Assembly: GCA_032622095.1 (NCBI GenBank)
Contig: CP136069.1
Location: forward strand, 204,460,690-204,524,689
Direction of reading: 5' to 3'
DNA from: Siphonodentalium dalli
Lineage: Eukaryota > Mollusca > Scaphopoda > Gadilida > Siphonodentaliidae
Length of the DNA: 64,000 nucleotides
Position numbers and translations under genes: made by a program. This document shows positions 23,161-36,000 of the stretch, one piece after another; position 1 is the first letter of the stretch, and each line of letters begins with the position of its first letter. Under the pieces are notes generated by a model. That model was not told the DNA's origin. It was given only the letters and a program-made list of their open reading frames with translations, and made no database searches.

Positions 23161-23850
23161 ATAAATAATGATAGTCATGCATATAATAGTGATAGTCATG
23201 CGTATAATAGTGATAGTCATGCATATAATAATGATAGTCATGCATATACTAATGATAGTCACGCATATAATAATGATAGTCATGCATATAATAATGATAG
23301 TCATGCGTATAATAATGATAGTCATGCATATAATAATGATAGTCATGCATATACTAATGATAGTCATGCATATAATAATGATAGTCATGCATATAATAAT
23401 GATAGTCACGCATATAATAATGATAGTCACGCATATAATAATGATAGTCATGCATATAATAATGATAGTCATGCATATAATGATAGTCATGCATATAATG
23501 ATAGTTATGCATATAATAATGATAGCCATACATATAATAAAGATAGTCATGTATATAATAATGATAGTCACGCATATAATAATAATAGTCATGCATATAC
23601 TGATAGTCATGCATATAATAATGATAGTCATGCATATAATAATGAGAGTCACGCATATAATAATGATAGTCATGCATATAATAATGATAGCCATACATAT
23701 AATAATGATAGTCATGCATATAATAATGATAGTCACACATATAATAATGATAGTCATGCATATAATAATGATAGTCATACATATAATGATAGTCATACAT
23801 ATAATGATAGTCATGCATATAATAATGATAGTCATGCATATAATAATAAA
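23161..23850. repeat. 18-21 bp minisatellite abutting NAPRT exon
   Basis: About 33 copies of AATGATAGTCATGCATATAAT, 15-21 bases each, with variants such as CACGCATA, CATACATA and ACTAATG. It ends 35 bases before the first visible NAPRT exon, immediately before the pyrimidine-rich acceptor tract. One frame through it is free of stops and continuous with the exon's frame, so retention of this intron end would not truncate the protein from the left. Long frames on both strands here are repeat products. Confidence 0.95.
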
Positions 23851-23885
23851 TGTAAACATGATCTCGATATTCTTCTTATTTTCAG

Positions 23886-24056
23886 ATCTGTATCAGATCA
23901 CGATGGCGTACGCGTACTGGAAGAGCGGCAAGAAAGATGATCATGCCGTTTTCGACCTTTACTTCCGCAAGAACCCATTCAAGGGAGAGTATACACTATT
24001 TGCCGGGTTAGAGGAATGCGTCAAATTTCTTCAGGACTTTCATTTCTCTGATAGCG
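23886..24056 (+). CDS. NAPRT: NAPRT exon 1 of those visible
   Basis: The acceptor TTATTTTCAG and donor GCG|GTAAGT give 171 bases. It starts in phase 1, so the missing upstream exon must supply one base (G to make Asp of DLYQ). It encodes [22 protein letters not shown] and ending [14 protein letters not shown] contributes the tyrosine that stacks on the nicotinate ring in this family. The reading frame also stays open for ~700 bases upstream through the minisatellite, but the acceptor and the loss of homology place the border here. Confidence 0.96.
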
Positions 24057-27000
24057 GTAAGTGTTGTAGCATAACTAATGTTTGCCCATTTATTAATTGG
24101 TATTTTTTACAGCATTGTGATTTTTATGTGTACCCATACCATGTATGGTACACATAATGCCGACATCCGGATCAACCATCCGTCGTTCGTCCGTCCGTCT
24201 GTCCGTCTGTCCGTCCGTCCGTCTGTCCGTAGACACTTGCTATCCGATTCAATTACTTGAATATTTTTTATCGGATCTTGTTAAAATTTTATGTGCATGT
24301 TTATGATGACACACCCCTCACCTGTATAGTTTTTGGTATCGATCGGTTGATCGGTTTAGAAAATAATTAACCCTGCACACAAATGCTATCTGATGCATCT
24401 AAGTCAAACTGTTTTCTTCTGATATGCCTCATATTTCTTACCTAGGTTTTTCTTAGCACGTTCTTTATCTGTATGGTTTTTGGTATTGTTTAATTAACCC
24501 TTTTCAAACTTATGTTTACTTAGAACTCACGCAAGCTGCTATGACTCAAAACATTTTTCATCTGATCTACACCAAATTTGGTACATGTGGTCCTCACCCC
24601 GAAATACAGATCAAGTTCAAATTTGGGTTTGATCCGATATATTTTAACAGAGTTATGGCCCTTTATAATTCAAGTAATTTACTACCTATTGAATATGCCC
24701 TGTGAGATTTTAAGACAAACAACTTTGCACAGTAATCTGCTTTATTGGAAAATGACACTGGATACTCTTTGCTAAACCACTGCTGCTCCCAGAGCTGTCA
24801 AATTTAAGTGATTGATGATACTTTACTCCAGTTTGTGTGCAATAGTAATTTAACCCAACCTGTTGAAACATGTTCATGGCATTAATACAAATAGTCCATT
24901 GTCCATGTGAAGGATGTTCTGGAGCATGGCTGTTTAGAGAATTGTTGTTTACAGAGACACTGTTGTCTTATTTTGAGAAAACAAATTATCCACACATTAG
25001 TTCCATCATATGATGTCATTGAAAATGATTAACACTCTCCACACATCATATGTTCATTCTCCTATTCTATGTCCAGGTTGATCGTGATCCACTTTTCACT
25101 TGCATGTATTTCAGGATGAAAAATTAACCTATTCCATAGACACATCATATCTGATAGGCAGATTTTAAATTATCTCTTTCGCCTTGGGCCAGGTTCACTA
25201 AGAATTTCTATTAATTATAAGCCACCAATTGAATATTCATCATTTAAGGATATATCTTATTTTGAAATTCCCTCTATTGCATTTGGGCTGCAGGATAATA
25301 ATAATGGTTCTGGTATTCTTGAAGCTGACTTATTGGTCAAATATTTTTCACCCAATCACTTTTATAATCTCATTCAGGTTGATTGTGACACATTCTTCAC
25401 GTGTATAGAGAATATTAACCCAATATTTAATAATATTTCTGCTGTTACAGACATTGTATCTTTCCAATGATCAGCTTAGAATAAAATTAACCATAGGTAC
25501 ATGTATACTGTACGCGATCCAATGTTATGACTCTAATATTTTCAATTTGACCCTTCTCATATCTCTCCTTTAGTTATCTGATAATTCTGTATTAAAATAT
25601 TTTATATCCAACCATTATCAATCATATTTAATATCAAGGTCTATACACCCCTCACTTATATAGATGTTCAGGTGTTTGTTGGTCTCTAATCTCAATCATC
25701 CCATAACTTTAACTATGCAGCTAACACGACAACATAATCTGTTATGACTCAGATTCCATTGTAAGAAGTAAATAAATAGAGTTATTATGATGTTAATATT
25801 GTAACTATTATATCTTTAACAGCTATGGTGCATCTGTCTGACTGTGTTTGGGTTATAATTATCTTTATCAATCTATCACACATACATGTATCTCTGTTGG
25901 AGTGACCGAATAGGTTGAAATCGAATGTCATATCCATGTTCCTATTGTGTTTAAATGAACAAGTTGCTCAATATGTCTGATTCCACTATGAAACTAATAA
26001 ATAATAGTACGCTGTGAATTGTTGAAATTCTTGCACTCATAAAAAGATCGCTATCGCCAAGGTATGGGTTAAACATCTGCCGATCGTGATCGGCCTCTCG
26101 TTAGTATAATCCAGACAGTCAAATAATGGAAATTTGGTTACCTTATTCTACGAAGCAGGGAATATTGAAACCAACAATTTTTGAGCACAGTACCCCTTTA
26201 AATTACAGTACTTTTCAAATTAAGGATACATAGATAGAAATGGTCAATTGTTAATTGGTCCAGTCTTCTCACGAGGAAAACGCAGCGAGGGCACTTATTT
26301 GCTCTCACAATTCAGAAGTCGGGTGTAATTGCACCCGTAAAATAATTGTAAGTTGAGTTTTTCACAAAATGTCATTGTGGGATAGACCTACATGTATGTC
26401 CAGTTACACTGTGGGATAGACCTACATGTATGTCCAGTTACACTGTGGGATAGACCTACATGTATGTCCAGTTACACTTTCACATGCCCATATTTAACCC
26501 TTTACCCAACAGAACGGCCCTGTGCCAATGCATTCTCTTATATATGCGAGTCGACCATAGGTCGCCTCGCATATATAAGAGAATGCATTGGCTTAACACA
26601 TTAAAAATTATAAAATTGTTAAAGAATGTAAGAAAAAATGGTAAAAAGTGTTAAAAAAAGATTTTTTTTAGGCCAATGCATTCTCTTATATATGCGAGGC
26701 GACCTATGGTCGACTCGCATATATAAGAGAATGCATTGGCACAGGGCATAACTGTAACTATCACAATGTGGTCAAGGAGCCGGTTCCAATGATATCCATA
26801 TTTGTATGGTTCTATTGAGACAGACCGAAGATATTTTAGGCTGTTGAAGCTTTATTTGGCCGGTTTGTTGGGTAAAGGGTTAACTGAGATGGCCATATTT
26901 AACTGAGATGGGAAAGGTTCTAAATATACCTTCAGCTAGTTCAATATTGTGACAGTGACCATGCATATTTAGACAAGAGGGACGAGTGCGAATTTTAGCA

Positions 27001-30000
27001 CCCATTAATTAAAAATTGCGAGTGCATATGGGTGCGAGAGCAATCGCTCCGATCTCCTGGGAATGTCTGTTGGTCTTTTTATCAGATGTTCTGGAAAAAT
27101 ACTTGATATTGATAAATATTACTAAATTATTCTTTCATGTCTTTTCTTTCAGATCTCGCCTATCTTCAGAAGGTCCTGCCTCCAGGAACAGACGCAGGAT
27201 TCTTTGAATATCTTCGACAAATCGACACGAAATGTGTGAAGCTGTATGCTATCGATGAGGGCACTATTGTGTTTCCTAAGATTCCACTGCTGACTATAGA
27301 AGGTCCCATTCCTGTCGTGCAGTTAATGGAAACATCACTGCTAAATCTAGTCAATTACGCTAGGTAAGCTCATCAGCCCCCACCCCCTGATTATAGAAGG
27401 GCCCATACCTGTCGTGCAGTTAATGGAGACCATCACTGCTAAATCTAGTCAATTACGCTAGGTAAGCTCATCAGCCCCCACCCATTTCCAAGTGATGGGC
27501 ATTAGGGATGTGGTTGAGGGGGGTATCCACATTGAAATTTCAAATGGCTCATCTGACCCCTCCCAACCACTTAATCATCCCCCCACCTTTGAACCAGACC
27601 AAAATCTCAGGTTTACAGAATTATATTTACACTACACTCCTTGTGTTGGAACTTTCCAATTGGTACCTCCAGCTTTCCAACCTGGCTGCCTCAGCCCTAT
27701 GGTTGGAAAAATTCCAACTGATGGCCATTTCAGACAAAAATTAGAAACATATGCTACTTTTTGGACTAAAATCTAGATAATCCGCACTAATTACTGCTTG
27801 GAAAATCAAATAATAGGAATAATTTAATTTCAACTTATATGTGGTGTAAAATATACAACTAAAATGTTGTATTTAAGCATGAAATTTTCAACTGTTGAAA
27901 AATTTTACCGAAGTTGAGGGGTGGGGAAGGTGTGAGACACCCCCGCCTAGCCCTGATTGTCATTCCATTCCAGTACTAGGTTTGTAGAAATTACTACTAG
28001 TGTAGCAGCCAGGTTGGTCAACACTTATCTTTTCAGCATGAATTAATTGCGTGCAAGCTCAGATTAAATTTGTTTTCAATCGACTGACATGCACTTATGT
28101 AACCTGTCTGACATTTTTAGCTCACCTGAGACGAAGTCTCCGGTGGAGCTATAGTCATCACTCCTCGTCCGTCCATCCATCCGTCTGTCAACAATTCTTT
28201 GAACATCTTCTCCTCTGGAACCGTAAGACCAAATGGGTTCATATTTGTTGTGGATGTTCCCTTGGTGACTTTCATTCAGATTTGTTTAAATGAGGTCACT
28301 GGGTCAAATAGTTGCGAAACCAGGGCCATAACTCTATTCCTCCATAGTAATTCTTAGAACGACTTCTTTTCCAGAACTATAAGGCCGAAAGGGTTCATAT
28401 TTTGTGTGGATGTTCCCTAGGGGACTCACATTCAGATTTGTTCAAATTGGGTCACTGGGTCAAACAGTTGCGAAGCCAGGGCCATAACTCTTTCCCTCCA
28501 TAGTGATTCTTTTAAACATCTTCTCAAATACCATCAGGCCAAATGGGTTCATATTTGGTATGAAGGATCCTTGGGTGACTGGGGTTCAGATTTGTTCAAA
28601 TGAGGTCACTGGGTAAAATGTGGGCAGGGACATAACTCCAAAAAATATTTAAAAAATATTTTTTGTTATTAAACTCCATGGTCAATTATATATATATAAA
28701 TAGGGTGGGACCAGGGACATAACTGTAACTCAAATTTATTCAGATGGGGTCACCAGGTTGAATAGGGTGGGACCAGGGACATAACTGTATGTCTCTATAG
28801 AAATTCTTAAAATGTCTTCTCAAGAGAGGTTGGACTATTTAGCTTACATATAGGGGCCAAGCGAAGGACAGTTTCCCTCTTAATATGATTCCTCCAAAAG
28901 GACCCATCAGGTCTATTTTACTGATATTTAGTATGAAGGGTTATTTGTTGTCTGGGATTCAAATTTATTCAGATGGGGTCACCAGGTTAAATAGGGTGGG
29001 ACCAGGGACATAACTATATATCTCTATAGTAATTCTTAAAATGTCTTCTTAAGAGAGGTTGGACTATTTAGCTTTCATATACTTGGAGGATCCTTTAGTG
29101 ACTGAGATTCAGATTTGTTAACATGAGGTCAACATGTTAAGAAATGACGGGGCTATGGGGAGTTTAATAACACTTTTGTGTCTAATAAAATCATTGAAAT
29201 ACCAAATTCATTAAATCATCTACCTTGGACCTACCTGACTGATTAATTTGACATACATGTATGGTGTTTTGGGTCCATGGATAATTTGGCTTCAAACATG
29301 TCTAAATGGTTTAATAAAAAGGTGCTTGTGAGATTGGAAATTTCAAACAATTGAGAAAGTTTGAGATGTCGGTTGTGAAATTCCAAATTAAGACTTGGGA
29401 GTCTGGAGGGGACTTGTTGAGCTTGAGGAGGGGGTGATCAGTAGTGTATAGTTGGTAATTTCAAGGTGGATATTCACCCATCTACATACATGAAGCCTCT
29501 CTAGCCACATATCCTGTTTAGATCTACTTCTTTTAAAGTTATTATGAAAAGTTCTGACTGTTGTGGTCTCCAGAGTCCCAGTCTTTGCAGTCTGGTTAGC
29601 GACACCCCACAGTCATTGACTCTTGTTTTATGAAAATTTTTGTAACTTTGGGGGAAAAAAATCGGTAATTTCCATAATTGGCCTATATGACGAAAACAAT
29701 CATTCAGTATTATTTTTCTTATGCAGAAATCACAGTACCATCTTGTTTGATTTTATTTTAGTAATTTTCCAGTCCTTGTTACAAAACAAGTTTATCATTT
29801 AACTTTACTGACATGGTAGTGTAGTTTTTGTTTCTTGTTATATTATGCGAAAATTGGAATATTTTAACATTTCATTACATATTGTGTTTGACAAAATGAC
29901 ATTTTATTTTTATTTTCTGAGTTTATTGCCCACGATAAGGTTGCCAAATAAACTAGTGACCCTATTCCTGACAAATAACCCACACAAATACTGGTCGATT

Positions 30001-33000
30001 GCATTTATAAGATGAAATTGATGTCAATCATTATTTATTTATCGCGTCCGATGCTGATGAGTCGTTACTGAGAGATTTCAACAGAAACATCTTTTTAATT
30101 GCCTCTATCCTCAGTCCTGTTAATTAATGTCAGCTCAGCTAAATTTCGGAAACTGTCGATATTTTGTGCATAATTTAACGAAATTGCTGAGGGTGTTCAG
30201 GCCTGGAAATCTCAAGGCGGGCTGGCGGGCTGCCCGCCTACAGCCCGCCTAGAATTTTCCAAGGCGGGCTTTTTATAGCCCGCCTCGTCTACGATAGGAC
30301 ATTTATTATTTAGTTATTTTATTGTGTTTAATGAGTAAAATACTGCATCGAAATCGTAATTATATTGTACAGTGTGGGGACTGTGCGCATGCGTGACCTG
30401 ACGGTAATGTCAAATGGGAATTATAGCGGAATCAGTAAATTCCGGAACGAACTGTTTCGTAAATCTGATCTTTTGATCGATTCTCACACATTTTATGACC
30501 AAAATAAATTATTTCTCTTCATAAGATTGAGCTTACAATATATTTCACTGGATAAAATGAACACATGTTTGTGGATAGTGAGAACCAAATGTCACTGTCC
30601 CAATTAAGTTCAACCTTTCGTTCCGTTTCCGGTTCCTATCAGTGAAAATTGTATTTAGCTTGCAGCCGTCTTTTATCGCTTCGATTGACAATATTTTAAT
30701 ATAATTAGCTAAATATATCCACGTATTCTAGTTTACACTGTTATTCAATTATTAAAGTTCAGAAACTATTTTCTATGTCCCCAATTGCAAACACCCAGTA
30801 AATCTATAGATAGCAACTTGACTGCTGCAAGCAGCAGTCTGCGATCGGCAATGGAATATGGATTACATTGAGAGAAAAAGCAGTCAATATTCAAGTGCAA
30901 ATATACTGGATTTAATATTGTTCTTGATTGTGTATTTTATGTAAAATTACACTTTCATGGAGAATGCTTTTAACGTGGACAAACTCACCCAATTCCGTTG
31001 CATGGGTTGGACACTGACTGACAAATTGTTGAGTACAAACACTCTTACATTTTGTTTCTTGTTCATATAAATTATCATAACATATAAAACATAGTTAAAT
31101 ATTCACCATACCATAATTACTGTGGGGGACATTCACAACTCTGTGGACACTTTGTTTCCGCATAAAAAAAATTAATTTAGATGGAGTTATACAACATCAA
31201 AAATAGACAAACTAACGGCATTAGTAACTCAGATAAAATAAATCATAACTTTAAAAGTTGAGGAGGGCTATAGCCCTCCTAGGCATATCTAGGAGGGCTA
31301 TTAATAGCCCTCCTGGATTTTCTAGATCGCCAGCCCTGGGTGTTACATTAGTTTTGCAAGCAACATAAAAGAAATGTTGAATGTCTTGCAGTTAATACAG
31401 GACCAGATAACTAAGCCTATTGAACATCAGCAATCATATATTAAATGGACATGATACATCTGCAATAAAATAAATGGACATCGCTCATTCGAGCTTCCAA
31501 GTTGTTTTTTACGTAATTTGGAAGAATGGGTAAGATACATGGAATATTGTTATACAGGCCTCATATCCTCTGAAAAATACTTGCAATGGTCACAGCCATT
31601 TTTAGCTGTTTTCAATTTTTTCGCACATACATGTAAGTGAAATAAAAACGCCCTTTATTTCTACCGTATTAGGAATTGACTAACACAATTTATTTGTTCC
31701 ATGCCATCCAAATGGCTGTTTTTTGTTTGGGACCTAACTGCCATGTTCAACATTGTATTTTTTATGACTTACAATGCATTGTTTCGAGGACATATAATGC
31801 CCATTGTTTCGAGGACATATAATGCCCATAGAAAGGTAGTTTAAGTATTTATCGACATATTTCGATTCACAGAAAAATTCAAAAGCGAATATTATTAGGT
31901 GTATTTTGGAGAGGAAACTGCCAAGTGGCTTTAACCCTTTACCCAACAGAACGCCCAGAAAAGCCCAAATGAAGCTTCAACAGCCTAAATTATCTTGGGT
32001 CTGTCTCAATAAAACCATACAAATATGGATATCATTGGAACCGGCTCATTGCCCACATTGTGATAGTTACAGTTATACACTGTGCCAATGCATTCTCTTA
32101 TATATGCGAGTCGACCATAGGTCGCCTCGCATATATAAGAGAATGCATTGGCCTAAACAAAATTCTTTAACAATTTTTATAATATTTTTCTACATTCTTT
32201 GACAATTTTATCATTTTTAATTTGTGTTAAGCCAATGCATTCTCTTATATATGCGAGGCGACCTATGGTCGACTCGCATATATAAGAGAATGCATTGGCA
32301 CAGGGCCGTTCTGTTGGGTAAAGGGTTAAGCCAGACCCAAACTATGTGTGTGATAATAATGGGCCAAGCTCCAAAATCATAAACTGAAGTTAATACCATG
32401 TATATGTAGAGCATGTGGTTATACTGAAGTTAATACCATGTATATGTAGAGCATGTGGTTATCCTGGGCTTTATACTGAAGTTAATACCATGTATATGTA
32501 GAGCATGTGGTTATCCTGGGCTTTATACTGAAGTTAATACCATGTATATGTAGAGCATGTGGTTATCCTGGGCTTTATACTGAAGTTAATACCATGTATA
32601 TGTAGAGCATGTGGTTATCCTGGGCTTTATACTGAAGTTAATACCATGTATATGTAGAGCATGTGGTTATCCTGGGCTTTATACTGAAGTTAATACCATG
32701 TATATGTAGAGCATGTGGTTATCCTGGGCTTTATACTGAAGTTAATACCATGTATATGTAGAGCATGTGGTTATCCTGGGCTTTATACTGAAGTTAATAC
32801 CATGTATATGTAGAGCATGTGGTTATCCTGGGCTTTATACTGAAGTTAATACCATGTATATGTAGAGCATGTGGTTATCCTGGGCTTTATACTGAAGTTA
32901 ATACCATGTATATGTAGAGCATGTGGTTATCCTGGGCTTTATACTGAAGTTAATACCATGTATATGTAGAGCATGTGGTTATCCTGGGCTTTTTAGCCGG

Positions 33001-36000
33001 GGTAAAATTTCTGGATATATTTTAGCCAACGCAGCACCCACCATGAAAGGGTTAAGTAACATTATATAAGTATTAAATAATATTAATATTAAGTATCATA
33101 TTTTATACTTCAGTCTTGTAGCCACAAACTCTGTAAGATTCAGGTTAGCTGCCGGAGCTGATAAAACGTTACTGGAGTTTGGGCTTCGTCGAGCTCAGGG
33201 TCCCGATGGAGGATTGTCAGCATCCCGATACTGTTACCTCGGAGGTAAACTTCATGTTTATTATTGATACTGTTAGCTCGGAGGTAAACTTTATGTTTAT
33301 TATCAATACTGTTACCTCGGAGGTAAACTTCATGTTATCAATGTTCACAAACAATTGATTTAGATATGCTTAACAAGTTATTCAAACTTTCCTGAACTAA
33401 TTTTCCACTCACCAGGTTTTTATAGTGCCTTGATATACGGTTTTAATAACTATCTGTGATATAAAATATGATCAAAATTCTATAATTCATCACCATTTTA
33501 AATGTCTGTGTCTCAGGTGCCCATAGAAAATAGCTGAAATCATTGAAACATTTCTCCCGTCTTGCTACCAGAATGCAACAGAATTCATACTAAGATATAG
33601 AGTTATTACCCTTCCTTTGAAAATAATAGATTTTGCAGTATAGTCCAGATGAAACTTAAGCACAGAAAACACTTCGGTACCTCAACAAAAACAACATGTT
33701 CTCAGTTTATTACACTGGATAAGTTAATAATACAATGTTTTGGAGCTTCTTTTTTCAAATGGTATATAATATGGCATATATTTTATATAGTGTGATCTGG
33801 GGGTTCGAAAATTAAGTGGGCCTTTAATGGCCTTAAATCTATTTCAATGCATAAAATTTATTTACCATGTACCGGTATATATATATATATGAATATATGA
33901 AACACATTTCTGAAATTGTGACATAATTTTACATGAGGATGTACCGGTCCATGTAAAATTATGTCGCAATTTCAGAAATGTGTTTTATATATATATATAT
34001 ATACCGGTACATGGTAAATAAATTTTATGCATTGAAATAGATTTAAGGCCATTAAAAGCCCACTTAATTTTCGAACCCCCAGATCACATATATAAAATAT
34101 ATGCAATATTATATACCATTTGAAAAAGGAAGCTCCAAAACATTGTATTATCAAATTTTTGTCAGTTCTGCATACACCAGCAATATGAGTTGATACCAAT
34201 TGATGGTGAAGCATTTAAGCCTGTGTTCTCATTGATACATTGCATATACCCTCGGTAAAATTCAACATTTTATGGGGTTTTCCATAGCCGTGTGGTCCAC
34301 ATGTATTATGTCATGGACAACATCATCGCATTGAGAGCTAGATTAAGTGGGCATAGTTTTGGGTTAGCCCGAAAATTCACTTTTGCAAACAATATTCGGA
34401 TTTCTTCATTAGGGATGTAAATGCCATCCAAAAAAGGTGTGAACTCGGTCGAAAAACGATGTAAATGTTAAAAGGTTTGAACTCGGTCGAAAAACGATGT
34501 AAATGTTAAAAGGTGTGAACTCGGTCGAAAAATGATGTAAATGTTAAAAGGTGTGAACTCGGTCGAAAAACGATGTAAATGTTAAAAGGTGTGAACTCGG
34601 TCGAAAAACGATGTAAATGTTAAAAGGTGTGAAGTCGGTCGAAAAACGATGTAAATGTTAAAAGGTGTGAACTCGGTCGAAAAACGATGTAAATGTTAAA
34701 AGGTGTGAACTCGGTGTGAACTCGGTGTGAACTCGGTCGAAAAACGATGAAAATTACTAATATGCCTCTAATGATGTACCATCTAATTTATAATTCTTTT
34801 GAAAGTCGATTTCTTATGATTCTTATCTAACCATTAAAAATTTCATAGTTTCATTCTCATTGTTGCCACGTATGATTTGTCAGGTCTTTTATGTGGGATA
34901 TTGATCATTAAGTATTGAATATATATGTTATCTGGCCAAGATTTTAATAATTAATGGGTTTTTTCCTCATTAAACTCAGGTTTTGATGACACCAGCATTT
35001 AACAGGTTTTGATGGGTATCTTTGTGAGTCGATCTGATAATTCACGCATTCTATACTAAATACTCATTGATGAGTAGTTCCCTTAGGAAATGTTCAGATA
35101 ATAGGTTCAACCAAAACCATGAACATAGGAACCCTTCTGCACCAGTATTATCTTTTTGACTGTTTGTAATCTGCTCATTTTTTCTGAATACCCTTCCAAA
35201 TAAATAATGCAACATTCCAATGTATACTTTTATAACTGAATGGGAGAATCCATTTATTAAAGAAAGGGTTATTAGCAGGCCTCATAATATGGTGATGGAC
35301 ATGTGCAGAATGAGGTCCCAGAGGCTAAATTTAGTGACTCTACCCCGCACAGTGGGCTACCATAATTAAATTCACCCTCAGGGCACCTCGTTCTGCTTAG
35401 GCCTCATCTTCTCTGGAACGTATCTTTTTTGTAAAATTAACAAGTTATTTAGTTTCTTTTGTAAACTTCTCATTTGGTTAGTTTCTCTATATCCCCAAAT
35501 TGGCAGACGACACAATGCATAATCGGGGTGCCCCATGGGTGCACATCACCATCTGGGAACCTAAATCAACCTAAAGCAGATAAGGCCATGCAGAATGAGG
35601 TCCCCAGAAGAATTTGATGATTCCAGCTTGAACAGCGGGCTAGCATCACTAAATTCACCCTCTGAGGACCTCATTCTGAAAATGTCCAGCACCATATTTT
35701 GAGGCCTGGTTAATAGCTGTTTTTCTGTCATGTTTCGATGGCACCAGTAATGTGTTGGGGTCGGGATTACAACATTTCAGTGATAATTAATAGCTTTTTT
35801 TCTGTCAGGTTTCAATGGCACGAGTAACCTGTTGGGGAGCAAGCCTTGAAATAGGGTGTCTGTCATTTTCAGAATGAGGTCCCCAGAGGGTGAATTTAGT
35901 GATGCACTAAATTCACCCTCTGGGGACCTCATTCTGCAAATGACAGACACACTATTTCAAGGCTTGTTGGGGAGGGGTGGAGGGTTACGACATTTCAGTG

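Larger units (their letters stand above)
24057..27152. other. NAPRT intron 1: repeats, no other gene
   Basis: 24127-24370 is a hairpin-led GTCC repeat (GTGTACCCATACC / GGTACACATAATG, then CGTCCGTCCGTCTGTCC). 24520-24670 has the GAGTTATGGCCCTTTATAA type body. 24680-26040 shows nothing I recognise. 26360-26475 has three copies of GGGATAGACCTACATGTATG. Confidence 0.75.

Noticed and set aside
23077-24157. Long frames of 161-329 codons on both strands with repeated His/Ile/Met/Tyr
   Set aside because: They arise from the 18-21 bp minisatellite, whose units lack stops in several frames. Only the part after 23886 is NAPRT.
30365-30607. 80-codon frame with an apparent donor (GACG|GTAATG) as the missing first NAPRT exon
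   Set aside because: It lies downstream of the exon it should precede, inside a hAT-like element in intron 2.
32383-34742. Regular repeats resembling a CRISPR array
   Set aside because: Units are contiguous head-to-tail without distinct spacers, in a eukaryotic intron. They are minisatellites.
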